Positions 8,713 to 17,666 are shown, numbered from the stretch's first letter. The stretch: 49,380 nucleotides of DNA from DASPJL01 sp035628645 (GCA_035628645.1 DASPJL010000088.1:1-49380); one strand, 5' to 3'. The notes: a model not told the origin generated them from the letters alone. Made by a program: numbers and translations.

Positions 8713-10186
8713 AAGAGAATGCGGTTTGTAATTCTTGATTTTCACCCAAAGGTTTTTTGGAAATAATAAATAAACCTATTATGGTGAAAATTGCATTTAT
8801 GATAAGTACTTCGAAACTTAATTTATAGCCACTGAATAATTGCTCAGAATAATAGTAAAGTACAAAACATAGAAGAGGAGAAATAATACAAATTAAGGGA
8901 ACCCATTTATCAATCACCATACGTTTTGTAAATAAACCAAAAGTATAAAGTCCTAACAGCGGGCCGTAGGTGAAGCTTGCCATTAGTAATACTGCGGTAA
9001 TTACAGCGGTACTGTTTATTGCTTTGAAAATAATTATTACAAGAAATAAAAGGAAGGAAAACCCAATATGTACCCAGAACTTCAGACGTTGTCTTTCTTT
9101 TTCTTCCCTTTTGTCAAAATTTAAAAAATCTATGCAGAAAGAAGTGGTGAGGGAGGCAAGGGCAGAATCCGAACTGGCAAATGAAGAGGCGATAATTCCG
9201 AGCAAAAAGAATATCCCTGCAACCAGTCCAAAGTTATTCAAGGCAAGGATCGGGAATAAAAGGTCGGTATTTTCAGGAATGGCAATTCCTTTGGTATCAG
9301 AATAAATGTATAACAGAGCACCCAATACTTGAAAAAGCAGATTTACAACCAGGAAAATTATGCTAAAGGAGAACATGTTTTTCTGAGCGTCACGTATATT
9401 TTTACACGTCAGATTTTTTTGCATTAAATCCTGGTCCAGTCCGGTCATGGCAATACAAATGAAGATTCCGGCTAAAAATTGTTTCCAGAAAAACTTGCCA
9501 TCTTTATAATCCCAGAAAAACATTTGAGAATAGGAGCTTTCATCTACTGTCTTAATCAATCCTGAAAAAGTAAGATTTAACTCATTAGAAATCAGAAAGA
9601 CACATATAATGACAGCCAACACCAGAAAAACGGTCTGAAATGTATCTGAATAAATGATGGTTTTAATGCCACCTTTAAAAGTATAAAGCCAGATAAGCAC
9701 AAGAGTAATAAGAACGGTTGCAAAAAAAGGAATTCCCCAGGCATCAAATATGGCAATCTGGAGAACGGCCGCTGCAAGGAATAACCTAAGCGCTGCGCCG
9801 ATTGTTCTGGATAAAATAAAGATAAATGCGCCTGTTTTATATGACCAGAAGCCCAGTCTCTGATCCAGATAAGTATAGATGGAAACAAGTTTAAGCCTGT
9901 AGTATAAAGGCATTAAGAGGGTGGCAATAATTATGTATCCTACAAAGTTTCCTAATATTAATTGGAAATAGGAAAAATCAATTTTACCGACATTTCCAGG
10001 GACAGAAATAAAGGTGACCCCTGAAATGGAGGTGCCTATCATTCCAAATGCTACCAGAAACCAGGGACTTTGCTTATTTGCGGTGAAAAATGTATTGCTA
10101 TCTGCGTTCTTGGAAGTTAGATAAGAAATGAAAATTAAAGCTCCGAAGTAAACAACAATAATACAGGCAACCAGAGTAGGATTCAT
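8711..10186 (-). CDS. Sodium:solute symporter (SSS/SLC5 family)
   Basis: 491 aa with about 13 hydrophobic helices. The N-terminus includes LTSKNADSNTFFTANKQSPW and FGMIGTSISGVTFISVPG, a classic SSS TM1-TM2 pattern. FASSDSALASLTTSF around residues 340-355 matches the TM8 segment whose Ser/Thr residues help form the Na2 sodium site in this family. The protein imports an organic solute with sodium; the substrate (sugar, amino acid, sialic acid and others) cannot be read from sequence. It is monocistronic, divergent from clpS, and its 3' end runs into the heptad repeat at 8631-8712. C-terminal residues after the last helix are short and polar. Confidence 0.9.
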   Translation of the reverse strand: MNPTLVACIIVVYFGALIFISYLTSKNADSNTFFTANKQSPWFLVAFGMIGTSISGVTFISVPGNVGKIDFSYFQLILGNFVGYIIIATLLMPLYYRLKLVSIYTYLDQRLGFWSYKTGAFIFILSRTIGAALRLFLAAAVLQIAIFDAWGIPFFATVLITLVLIWLYTFKGGIKTIIYSDTFQTVFLVLAVIICVFLISNELNLTFSGLIKTVDESSYSQMFFWDYKDGKFFWKQFLAGIFICIAMTGLDQDLMQKNLTCKNIRDAQKNMFSFSIIFLVVNLLFQVLGALLYIYSDTKGIAIPENTDLLFPILALNNFGLVAGIFFLLGIIASSFASSDSALASLTTSFCIDFLNFDKREEKERQRLKFWVHIGFSFLLFLVIIIFKAINSTAVITAVLLMASFTYGPLLGLYTFGLFTKRMVIDKWVPLICIISPLLCFVLYYYSEQLFSGYKLSFEVLIINAIFTIIGLFIISKKPLGENQELQTAFS

Positions 10187-10228
10187 ATAGTAATATAAAG
10201 TAAAGATTTAAATTTTATCAATTTTAAT

Positions 10229-10236
10229 TAATTTTG
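10229..10236 (+). promoter_or_regulatory. Candidate -7 box for clpS
   Basis: TAATTTTG matches TAnnTTTG and lies 22 nt upstream of the clpS ATG at 10259. No strong -33 motif is present in the AT-rich sequence before it. Confidence 0.5.
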
Positions 10237-10258
10237 CTAAAATAAAATTTTAAGACCT

Positions 10259-10534
10259 ATGCAAACCTATATTGAAGAAGAAGTTGAAGTTTTGGACGAT
10301 ATTGGTTTTACTGATGTAAAAGATCTCGTCGTTTTCAATGATGAATACAATACATTTGATCACGTAATCAATACGTTAGTAAAAGTATGCAAGCACTCTA
10401 TGGAGCAGGCCGAGCAATGTACCATTATCATTCATTATAAAGGGAAGTGTACTGTAAAAACAGGATCCTTTACTGATCTAAAACCCCTGAGAGGTGCTAT
10501 TTGCGACAGAGGGATATCCGCTGAAATTTTATAA
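10259..10534 (+). CDS. clpS: ATP-dependent Clp protease adaptor ClpS
   Basis: 91 aa, the normal size for ClpS. The core VVFNDEYNTFDHVINTLVKV corresponds to the conserved (L/V)(Y/F)NDDxxTxxxVI segment that forms the N-degron pocket, followed by the helix CKHSMEQAEQCTIIIHYKGK and a final beta strand. ClpS binds the N-terminal domain of ClpA/ClpC and delivers substrates bearing destabilising N-terminal residues to ClpP. It stands alone here, divergent from the symporter and 67 nt before the PfkB gene, which may be co-transcribed since no terminator is seen between them. clpA/clpC is not in the window. Confidence 0.93.
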   Translation: MQTYIEEEVEVLDDIGFTDVKDLVVFNDEYNTFDHVINTLVKVCKHSMEQAEQCTIIIHYKGKCTVKTGSFTDLKPLRGAICDRGISAEIL

Positions 10535-10601
10535 TATATTCTATTTAATAATATAAATCTTTACAGTCACAATTTTTAATCATAATCCCAAAAATCCATT
10601 C

Positions 10602-11525
10602 ATGAGTTTACTAGTAGTTGGCTCGGTGGCATTTGATGCTCTCGAAACACCCTTTGGCAAAGTCGATAAAATTATCGGCGGCTCTGCCACTTATTTTTCA
10701 CTTGCTGCTTCTTATTTCACAAAAAAAGTAAATCTTGTTGCTGTTGTTGGAGGAGATTTTGCCAAGTCCGATATCAAAATGCTTCAGGAACATGGTGTAC
10801 AAACCGAAGGTTTGCAAATAAAAGAAGATCAAAAATCTTTTTTCTGGTCAGGTAAATATCATAATGATATGAATACCAGGGATACTCTGGTAACTGAGCT
10901 AAACGTACTTGCGGATTTTGATCCGGTTATTCCCGAAAGCTATCAGGATTGTGACTATCTAATGCTGGGAAATCTGGTTCCGGCGGTTCAGCAAACCATT
11001 ATTCAAAGACTGAAAAACAAGCCAAAGCTTATCGCTATGGACACCATGAATTTTTGGATGGACATTGCCTGGGATGATTTGATGAAAACCTTAACAATGG
11101 TGGATGTGCTACTGGTAAATGATGAAGAAGCCCGTCAACTTTCCAAAGAGTTTTCGCTTGTAAAAGCGGCTAAGAAGATAATGACTATGGGACCAAAATA
11201 CCTCATTATTAAAAAAGGGGAACATGGCGCCTTATTATTCCATAAGGACCAGGTTTTCTTTGCTCCTGCGTTACCGCTTGAAGAAGTATTTGATCCTACC
11301 GGTGCCGGCGACACATTTGCCGGTGGATTTTTCGGATACCTTGCCGCCACGGACGATATTTCTTTCAACAATATGAAACGAGCCATTATCTATGGTTCAG
11401 CAATGGCAAGTTTTTGCGTCGAAAAATTTGGTCCGGAAAGAATAATCAATCTGACACAAAAACAAGTGGATGATCGTGTTCAGGAATTTGTAGAACTGGT
11501 TCAATTTGAGATTTCTCTAACATAA
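10602..11525 (+). CDS. PfkB-family carbohydrate/nucleoside kinase
   Basis: 307 aa ribokinase-fold protein. The N-terminus SLLVVGSVAFDALETPFGK and GGSATYFSLAASYF matches the first PfkB signature region. The C-terminal signature DPTGAGDTFAGGFFGY includes the catalytic Asp237 and the anion-hole GAGD (234-237). Such enzymes transfer phosphate from ATP to a hydroxymethyl group of a sugar or nucleoside. The GGSATYFSLAAS pattern resembles adenosine-kinase-like members, but the substrate is not assignable from sequence. It is followed immediately by a strong hairpin terminator (11549-11586). Confidence 0.9.
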   Translation: MSLLVVGSVAFDALETPFGKVDKIIGGSATYFSLAASYFTKKVNLVAVVGGDFAKSDIKMLQEHGVQTEGLQIKEDQKSFFWSGKYHNDMNTRDTLVTELNVLADFDPVIPESYQDCDYLMLGNLVPAVQQTIIQRLKNKPKLIAMDTMNFWMDIAWDDLMKTLTMVDVLLVNDEEARQLSKEFSLVKAAKKIMTMGPKYLIIKKGEHGALLFHKDQVFFAPALPLEEVFDPTGAGDTFAGGFFGYLAATDDISFNNMKRAIIYGSAMASFCVEKFGPERIINLTQKQVDDRVQEFVELVQFEISLT

Positions 11526-11548
11526 GCTTAAATTTTTAAGAAAAATGA

Positions 11549-11586
11549 GAAAGCAAAGGACTTCAATCTTTTGCTTTTTCGTTTTT
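11549..11586 (+). terminator. Rho-independent terminator after the PfkB gene
   Basis: GAAAGCAAAGGA (11549-11560) pairs with TCTTTTGCTTTTTC (11567-11580), with wobble pairs, around a CTTCAA loop. It is followed by GTTTTTA. It lies 24 nt after the PfkB stop and before the GroES-like gene. Confidence 0.75.
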
Positions 11587-11615
11587 ATACAAAATGACGT
11601 GTACTTTAACTTACT

Positions 11616-11999
11616 ATGAAGGTGACTGGTAAAAACAAGTTGAGTAAAATCATTGTAGTTGGCGACAGAGTTTTGATCAAGCCAAAAGGTCCGACAGATA
11701 AAACAAGAGGAGGCCTATATCTTCCTCAGGGTGTTCATGAAAAAGAAAGGATTCAAAGCGGTTACATTATGAAGGTAGGTCCTGGCTATCCTATGCCTTT
11801 TCCAACTGATGGAGATGAAGAACCCTGGAAGGAAAGAGAAGAAAGTATAAAGTACATTCCTCTTCAGGCAAAAGAGGGTGATTTGGCTATTTTTATTCAG
11901 AACAATTCCTATGAAGTGATTTATCAGGATGAAAAATATTTTATCGTTCCGCAATCCGCCATACTTTTATTAGAGCGTGATGACGCGTTGTTTGATTAA
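11616..11999 (+). CDS. GroES (Cpn10)-like co-chaperone paralogue
   Basis: 127 aa. IIVVGDRVLIKPKGPTDKTRGGLYLPQG (residues 12-39, quoted in part as VVGDRVLIKPKG and KTRGGLYLPQG) is the Cpn10 N-terminal strand plus mobile loop. AKEGDLAIF and YFIVPQSAILL are the C-terminal core. Between them about 25 extra residues (about 57-82, PGYPMPFPTDGDEEPWKERE) replace the usual short roof segment, making the protein longer than the ~95-aa GroES. There is no groEL partner here, and terminators flank it, so it is probably a specialised paralogue rather than the main co-chaperonin. Whether it still caps GroEL is unknown. Confidence 0.85.
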   Translation: MKVTGKNKLSKIIVVGDRVLIKPKGPTDKTRGGLYLPQGVHEKERIQSGYIMKVGPGYPMPFPTDGDEEPWKEREESIKYIPLQAKEGDLAIFIQNNSYEVIYQDEKYFIVPQSAILLLERDDALFD

Positions 12000-12009
12000 A
12001 AAGAATTGG

Positions 12010-12049
12010 AGCGATGATTTGAATCGAAGACAATGAGGATGTCATCGCT
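12010..12049 (+). terminator. Hairpin after the GroES-like gene (weak terminator candidate)
   Basis: AGCGATGA (12010-12017) and TCATCGCT (12042-12049) form a perfect 8-bp stem with a 24-nt loop between two convergent genes. No T-tract follows, so termination activity is doubtful. Confidence 0.35.
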
Positions 12050-12054
12050 TTGCA

Positions 12055-12089
12055 CATTTAAGCATTCAAAATTCAGCATTAAATATTCC
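12055..12089. repeat. Heptameric degenerate tandem repeat of the xCATTxA type
   Basis: Five consecutive 7-nt units: CATTTAA, GCATTCA, AAATTCA, GCATTAA, ATATTCC. It sits between the convergent GroES-like gene and the 389-aa membrane protein, ending three bases before the latter's stop. A related run (GATTTAA, AACTCAA, AATTTAA, CATTTCT) is at 31066-31093. Confidence 0.65.
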
Positions 12090-12091
12090 AT

Positions 12092-13261
12092 TTAAGCTCC
12101 TCCACCACCAAAACTTCCACCACCAAATCCAGCTTCATTTTTTGGCATAGTGTCGTGTTGGGGGAAACTGTATGAAATAACCAAAGCTTCAGCATCGGAA
12201 GAAAAGAGTTCCTCTGCTTTTTGTGAAGTAATTTCGTATTTAGAGGGATTAAAATATTTTATGCAAAGCCACACCAAAACAGTGATTAAAATTCCCGAAA
12301 CCGTTAGAGAAACACCAATTGGAGCAATCGAATAATAATATTTAAAGGTGAGTACGGAAAGGGCAAGGGTTATTAGTCCGCAAATAAATAATGGCCGGTC
12401 TTTCATCTTACCCCCATAAAAAATAAAAATTAGTGGAATAGTGACTGTGGCTATGTGAAAAAGAATTGAAAAAGGGATATCTCCCCCAGTCTTTAATGGC
12501 ATATTTAACATTTCAATACTTAACTCTCTTACCACATAATAATTCCCTGCCAGATAGAAAGTAAGTAGGCTTAAGAATTGTAGCACCCAAAAATTATGTT
12601 TCCAAAGATGAAGTTTATCGTCCTTATGATATTTCCGGGCAGCAAAATAAATAAGCGCCGAGAAAATCATAACTATAAACGGGATTAAAGATTTTCCAAT
12701 ATTTCCGGCATTAAGAAAAATAAGAAAGATTATAAGTATAAAACATCCAAAGGACAAAGCAGCCATCAGGCGATCCAGGTAGCGGATAGAAGCAGCGACA
12801 AGAAACGGAAATGCTATAAAAGTATATATCAAGGTTTCATTTCTGCTTGTTTCGATTATATCATTGAATAATAGACAAACGCCCATTATCAGGTAAAAGC
12901 TTGACAAATAGAGAAGTCCGTCGTCTATCCCCGCCCGATAGGTTTTTTTGATAGAGATTGTTCCTTCCAATGCTGTAAGCGTTACCAGACCAAAGAAGAA
13001 CAAGAAGCCTCCAATCACTGTCTCGGTAGAATCAAAAAAAATGTTGAATACCGAAATCAATCCTAAAGCTGCATTTACCAGAATTACAGTTAAGATAAAA
13101 AGTCCGATCCTGACGAAAATGTTTGGTATAAACAAATCATGACGGTACTTTTCTTTTATTGAGTCAAATTGATCATCGCTTATCATTTTTTTATCCAGCC
13201 ATTTTTTTGCTTCTTCTAAAATCTCTAATTCTAAAAGCGCCTTGATAGAATATGCAATCAT
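12092..13261 (-). CDS. DUF2157-related polytopic membrane protein with glycine-rich tail
   Basis: 389 aa. The N-terminal ~45 residues are a soluble helical segment (ALLELEILEEAKKWLDKKMI, then SDDQFDSIKEKY) like that of DUF2157 proteins, then about 10 transmembrane helices follow. The C-terminus ends NEAGFGGGSFGGGGA, a Gly-rich tail similar to the tails that end TPM-domain (YgcG-like) membrane proteins. Its ATG overlaps the stop of the upstream DUF2157 gene by 4 nt (ATGA), so the two are translationally coupled and probably form a complex. Function unknown. The shared N-terminal pattern with its neighbour suggests an old duplication. Confidence 0.75.
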   Translation of the reverse strand: MIAYSIKALLELEILEEAKKWLDKKMISDDQFDSIKEKYRHDLFIPNIFVRIGLFILTVILVNAALGLISVFNIFFDSTETVIGGFLFFFGLVTLTALEGTISIKKTYRAGIDDGLLYLSSFYLIMGVCLLFNDIIETSRNETLIYTFIAFPFLVAASIRYLDRLMAALSFGCFILIIFLIFLNAGNIGKSLIPFIVMIFSALIYFAARKYHKDDKLHLWKHNFWVLQFLSLLTFYLAGNYYVVRELSIEMLNMPLKTGGDIPFSILFHIATVTIPLIFIFYGGKMKDRPLFICGLITLALSVLTFKYYYSIAPIGVSLTVSGILITVLVWLCIKYFNPSKYEITSQKAEELFSSDAEALVISYSFPQHDTMPKNEAGFGGGSFGGGGA

Positions 13262-14226
13262 TTGGTGTTGGTTAAGAATTTTTTATAATTCAAAAAGAAG
13301 AAAATAATAAAAGCAGAAGAAATGATGAAATACATAAAAAACATTTCAAATGCGAAGTCTACATTTTCGGCCAGAAGAATAAAAAGATAAGTGAAGGCAA
13401 AATAAGCGTAAAAGACTGCGATCAATAGAAAATAAAAAGATTGTTCCCGTTTGGCATATAAAATAAACAAGGCACAGAAGAAGCCTACGATCAATACAAA
13501 CGCCCATTTATAATCAAAGTTTATCATTCCGAGAATAGAGGAAATGAAAATAAGGTGAGCACCAAAATTTAAATAGGTGAAGTCAAAATGCTTTTTAAAA
13601 TCTTCTTTGTTCGATTGCCAGGCTGCGACAATTAAAACGACTCCTAACCCTATTGCAGAAAGAATGAGATTAATCTCCTTATAATTATTGCCGTCGAAAA
13701 TATCCTTGGGTGCAAGCGCAATTCCGAACCATAAAGCCAATCCGGAAATACCCATTCCCAGTATTCCTTTATGATCAAAAGAATAAGCAAAAAAGAAAAA
13801 TGCACATGTTGGGATGATAGTGGCAAGTCCATACTTTTCTCCAAAGATGTTGTATTGGAACTGTAAATATCCTTCCAAAGTCAGGAAGAGTAAACAGCCA
13901 AGAAGCAAAATATAATCAAAGACAGGAGTAGGACTTTCTACCAAGTGAAAACTAAAGGGCTTTTTATGTTTAAAACAATACCAGAAACAAACGCCACAAA
14001 GAGCAACAATTATAGCAATTAAAGTATGATGGCCTATGGTATCGATGTTTTCATATATCAGAATTCCAAAGCCAGAGCTCAATAAAGTTACGCCTAGGAA
14101 TAAAAGAACCCTGAGTTCCCAGAAAATCGAAAATAAAGGATTTTTGGCTTTTGCATCAATAAATGCATGCTGTTCCTCAGAGATTAAATGCTCTTCTTTT
14201 AATAAATTGTGAATACTGGTTCTCAT
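13258..14226 (-). CDS. DUF2157 domain membrane protein
   Basis: 322 aa. The N-terminal soluble segment (LLKEEHLISEEQHAFIDAKA) and the first two helices (LRVLLFLGVTLLSSGFGILI and HHTLIAIIVALCGVCFWYCF) match the DUF2157 family layout. About 9-10 transmembrane helices in total with short loops. DUF2157 proteins have no established biochemical role. It is the first gene of a two-gene unit, overlapping the downstream Gly-tailed membrane protein by 4 nt. Upstream, 207 nt separate it from the divergent glycosyltransferase gene. Confidence 0.82.
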   Translation of the reverse strand: MRTSIHNLLKEEHLISEEQHAFIDAKAKNPLFSIFWELRVLLFLGVTLLSSGFGILIYENIDTIGHHTLIAIIVALCGVCFWYCFKHKKPFSFHLVESPTPVFDYILLLGCLLFLTLEGYLQFQYNIFGEKYGLATIIPTCAFFFFAYSFDHKGILGMGISGLALWFGIALAPKDIFDGNNYKEINLILSAIGLGVVLIVAAWQSNKEDFKKHFDFTYLNFGAHLIFISSILGMINFDYKWAFVLIVGFFCALFILYAKREQSFYFLLIAVFYAYFAFTYLFILLAENVDFAFEMFFMYFIISSAFIIFFFLNYKKFLTNTK

Positions 14227-14432
14227 TTGGGGGTTTTAGCTATCAGCCTCTTCTTTAATATAAAAACTTTTGAAATTAAATATTTTAAAGAGAAAAACAG
14301 GCGAAAATTTATAGGAAAAGAGGAAATGTACTTTTAAGCATAATTTTAATTTTATTCATTATTTGTTCTAGTTTTACCTGGTGCTTAATGGCCATTTAGA
14401 TAATTAAATTATCTCATCTTCCTTGATCCTTT

Positions 14433-15524
14433 ATGCTAAAGAAAAAATTAAGGTACTTATTTATTGTACAAGGGGAAGGTAGAGGGCATATGATGCAGGC
14501 GATAGCCTTGCAGGAATTAATTCTTCGATCGGGCCATGAGATTGTGGGAGTATTGATTGGAAATAGCCCCAGAAGAGAAATTCCTCATTTTTTTTATGAA
14601 AGAATTAATGCACCTATTTCTGTTTTTGAGAGTCCTAATTTTATTTTGGATAAAAGAAATCAATCCATAAAGGTACTTCCATCCATTATCCTGAACTTAA
14701 AAAAAAACAAGACTTTCCTAAGATCTCTCTCAGAAATTGATCAAAAAGTAAAAGAATATAAACCGGACGTTATCATTAATTTTTACGAGCTTTTGTGCGG
14801 ATTGTATTTTAAGTTTTACAAACCTGCCGTAAAAAACATTACACTTTCTCACCATTATTTGCTTGTTCATCCTGAATTTCCTGTTCCTAAAGGGAAAATA
14901 AGGGATAAGTATTTTATGAAGTTAAACAATAGAATTACTTCTTTTGGAGCAGATAAAGTGTTGGCGCTTTCTTTCAGGGAGCTGGCAGCTAATCGGATAA
15001 AAAATACTTTTGTTGTTCCGCCTTTATTGCGCCGTGAGATAAAATTATCTTCTCCGGAAAAAGGCGATTTTGTATTATCCTATATTTTAAATGAAGGTTA
15101 TAGCGAAGAAATATTGAACTGGCATAAAAATAATAAGCACATTACCCTTCACTGTTTCTGGGACAAAAAAGATGTAGATGCAAGTTACAGTCCTCATGAA
15201 AATCTTTTCTTCCATAAGCTGGACGATAAAAAATTTCTGGATCTGTTAAAGTCGTGCAAAGCTTACGTATCCACTGCAGGTTTTGAATCAATAGGTGAAG
15301 CAATGTATTTGGGAAAACCTGTAATGATGGTTCCCACCGGCGGTCATTTTGAGCAAGCTTGTAACGCGTTGGATGCTGTTAAAGCGGGAGCAGGAGTTTC
15401 AGTTTCCTCTTTCGATATACAGATTCTGCTCGATTTCCTTCCTGAATTTATCCCCGTCAAAGATATTTTTCATAAATGGGTAGATAAGGCAGATGAACTA
15501 TTTTTACAGCATTTGGAAGAGTGA
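14433..15524 (+). CDS. Glycosyltransferase family protein (MJ1255/VC2487-like, GT-B fold)
   Basis: 363 aa. The N-terminal Rossmann half begins KLRYLFIVQGEGRGHMMQAI, the GxGRGHxxxA pattern of MurG-like/GT28-type enzymes in the MJ1255/VC2487 group. The C-terminal half has ACKAYVSTAGFESIGEAMYL (visible as CKAYVSTAGFESIGEAM) followed by GKPVMMVPTGGHFEQACNA, the expected sugar-nucleotide-binding region with the Gly/Glu motif. No signal peptide or TM helix, so cytosolic or peripheral. Probably transfers a sugar to a lipid or small acceptor; donor and acceptor are not readable. Single gene, convergent with metG across a short repeat-filled gap. Confidence 0.82.
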   Translation: MLKKKLRYLFIVQGEGRGHMMQAIALQELILRSGHEIVGVLIGNSPRREIPHFFYERINAPISVFESPNFILDKRNQSIKVLPSIILNLKKNKTFLRSLSEIDQKVKEYKPDVIINFYELLCGLYFKFYKPAVKNITLSHHYLLVHPEFPVPKGKIRDKYFMKLNNRITSFGADKVLALSFRELAANRIKNTFVVPPLLRREIKLSSPEKGDFVLSYILNEGYSEEILNWHKNNKHITLHCFWDKKDVDASYSPHENLFFHKLDDKKFLDLLKSCKAYVSTAGFESIGEAMYLGKPVMMVPTGGHFEQACNALDAVKAGAGVSVSSFDIQILLDFLPEFIPVKDIFHKWVDKADELFLQHLEE

Positions 15525-15529
15525 ATCTG

Positions 15530-15608
15530 AATCACGGATTTCTAAGGATTACCCAAATGGCACAGATTTTTTAGTCCCTGTCATCTGAGAAATCCCCTGA
15601 TACGTGAT
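15530..15608. repeat. Imperfect repeat/hairpin of the ATCACGGATT type
   Basis: The gap between convergent genes contains AATCACGGATT, AAGGATT and CACAGATT units, and the outer arms ATCACG (15531-15536) and CGTGAT (15603-15608) are complementary, as are GATTTCT and AGAAATC further in. It resembles the dispersed 'ATCACGGATTxxACAGATT' intergenic repeats seen in many bacterial genomes. It may act as a bidirectional terminator structure, but no T-tract is clear. Confidence 0.5.
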
Positions 15609-15611
15609 CAA

Positions 15612-17666
15612 TTAAGAAACAGTAGATCCGTCCTCTGTTTCTTTTGAAGGAGAAATAAATGTCAATTTTCCTGCAAGATTCTCTGCCATTAAAATCATTC
15701 CCTGAGATTCTATTCCCTTAATGTTGCGGGGAGCGAGATTGGCAAGCAAACAAACTTGTTGACCAATTATTTTTTCAGGGTCATAATGTTCGGCAATTCC
15801 ACTAACGACCGTTCGGATATCCAATCCTGTTTTTAGCTTTAGCTTTAACAGTTTGGTTGTTTTTGGTACCCTCTCTGCCTCCAAAATTGTCGCTACGCGG
15901 ATGTCCATTTTTGTAAAATCCTCAAATGCTACAGAAGGTTTTGCCGGTACTGTTTTTTTGGTGGCCAATTCGTTTGCCTCTTTGCGGGCCCTTAATTTTT
16001 CTATCTGGGCATCTATTTCTTCGTCGGCGATTTTTTCAAAAATCAGTTCAGGTTTATTCAATTTATGTCCATTAGGAATAAGTTGATCATCACCTGCATC
16101 TTTCCATTTAAAGCCTTTTACATTTAAAATTTTCCAAAGTTTTTCGGAGGTAAAAGGAAGGAATGGTTCCGCAAGGATTGCGAGGTTTGCTGTTACTTGC
16201 AATGCTATATTTAATATGGTTTGAACCCTCTCCGGTCGGGTTGCTATTAATTTCCAGGGCTCTGTCTCTGCAAGATATTTATTACCCGCGCGGGCAAGAT
16301 CTATCAGTTCTGCCAATGCCTCCCTAAATCTGTAGTTTTCGATAGACTTGGCTATTGCTTCCGGGCTTTTCTTTATTTTCTGGATTATTGCCTCATCCTG
16401 GGTATCCAATACACCAAATTTTTCAGGAACAACGAGATTGAAGTATTTGTCTGTTAACACCAGGGCTCTGTTTATGAAATTCCCCAAAATTGCTACGAGC
16501 TCATTATTATTCCTTGCCTGAAAATCTTTCCAGGTGAAGTCATTATCCTTGGTTTCAGGCGCATTTGCAGTCAACACATACCTTAAAACATCCTGCTTTC
16601 CTTTAAAGTCCTCCAGATATTCATGTAGCCATACGGCCCAATTCCTTGAAGTTGAAATTTTATTTCCCTCGAGGTTCAGGAATTCGTTTGCAGGTACATT
16701 TTCAGGTAAAATATAATAGCCATGAGCTTTTAAGATGGCAGGGAAAATAATACAATGAAATACGATATTGTCTTTCGCTATAAAATGGACTAATTTGCTC
16801 TCATCATCTTTCCAGTATTTCTCCCAATCAATTCCGGTTTTTTGGGCAAGATCTTTTGTAGCAGATATGTAGCCAATTGGAGCATCAAACCAAACATATA
16901 AAACCTTTCCTTCAGTATCTGGCAAAGGTACTTTTACACCCCAATCGAGGTCTCGCGTCATTGCTCTGGGTTGTAAACCCTGATCAATCCATGATTTACA
17001 TTGACCGTAAACGTTTGGCTTCCATTCTTTGTGCTCTTCCAGGATCCACTCTTTAAGCCATCTTTCATACTTGTTTAAGGGCAAATACCAATGCTTGGTT
17101 TCTTTCAGGATTGGTTTGTCTCCCGACAACATGGAATGAGGATTTATCAATTCGGCAGGACTCAGCGTAGAACCGCAGCTTTCACATTGATCCCCATACG
17201 CATTTTCATTGCCACAATTTGGACAAGTACCTACAATGTATCTGTCAGCAAGAAATTGCTGTGCGGTAACATCATAATATTGTTCGGTCACTTTTTCCTC
17301 AAAGGCGCCTTTTTTATATAGTCTTAAGAAAAACTCTGCGGAAGTTTCATGATGAATGGGTGCAGAAGTTCTTGAATAAATGTCAAAAGATATCCCCAAT
17401 TCAGAAAATGATTTTTTGATCATTTCATGGTATTTGTCTACTATTTGCTGAGGAGTTACGCCTTCTTTCTTTGCGCGGATGGTAATTGGAACACCGTGTT
17501 CATCAGATCCACCTATAAAAAGTACATCCTTTCCTGCCGACCTTAAGTACCGGACATAAATATCGGCAGGTACATAAACGCCGGCAAGGTGACCAATATG
17601 TACCGGGCCATTAGCGTAGGGAAGAGCGGAAGTTACTGTATATCTTTTAAATTCTTTTGCAGGCAT
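15612..17666 (-). CDS. metG: Methionine--tRNA ligase
   Basis: 684 aa class Ia synthetase. The HIGH signature is residues 23-26 in NGPVHIGHLAG. The zinc knuckle Cys148, Cys151, Cys161, Cys164 is in the connective domain. The KMSKS loop appears as KISTS (K336-S340), a variant found in many MetRS of this type. An anticodon-binding helical domain follows, and the C-terminal ~110 residues (FTKMDIRVATILEAERVP and onward) form an EMAPII/Arc1p-like tRNA-binding domain used for dimerisation. Charges tRNA-Met in the cytosol. Length is normal for the fused-domain form. Single gene; no riboswitch or T-box-like leader was seen in the 266-nt upstream region. Confidence 0.97.
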   Translation of the reverse strand: MPAKEFKRYTVTSALPYANGPVHIGHLAGVYVPADIYVRYLRSAGKDVLFIGGSDEHGVPITIRAKKEGVTPQQIVDKYHEMIKKSFSELGISFDIYSRTSAPIHHETSAEFFLRLYKKGAFEEKVTEQYYDVTAQQFLADRYIVGTCPNCGNENAYGDQCESCGSTLSPAELINPHSMLSGDKPILKETKHWYLPLNKYERWLKEWILEEHKEWKPNVYGQCKSWIDQGLQPRAMTRDLDWGVKVPLPDTEGKVLYVWFDAPIGYISATKDLAQKTGIDWEKYWKDDESKLVHFIAKDNIVFHCIIFPAILKAHGYYILPENVPANEFLNLEGNKISTSRNWAVWLHEYLEDFKGKQDVLRYVLTANAPETKDNDFTWKDFQARNNNELVAILGNFINRALVLTDKYFNLVVPEKFGVLDTQDEAIIQKIKKSPEAIAKSIENYRFREALAELIDLARAGNKYLAETEPWKLIATRPERVQTILNIALQVTANLAILAEPFLPFTSEKLWKILNVKGFKWKDAGDDQLIPNGHKLNKPELIFEKIADEEIDAQIEKLRARKEANELATKKTVPAKPSVAFEDFTKMDIRVATILEAERVPKTTKLLKLKLKTGLDIRTVVSGIAEHYDPEKIIGQQVCLLANLAPRNIKGIESQGMILMAENLAGKLTFISPSKETEDGSTVS

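Noticed and set aside
8513..8731. 72-aa plus-strand frame across the sigma-factor start and repeat
   Set aside because: Its sequence is made by the heptad repeat and antisense sigma codons (basic, repetitive); no similarity recognised.
16647..16661. KISTS in place of KMSKS in MetRS as a sign of inactivation
   Set aside because: KxSxS variants including KISTS-like loops are common in active MetRS; all other motifs and domains are intact.
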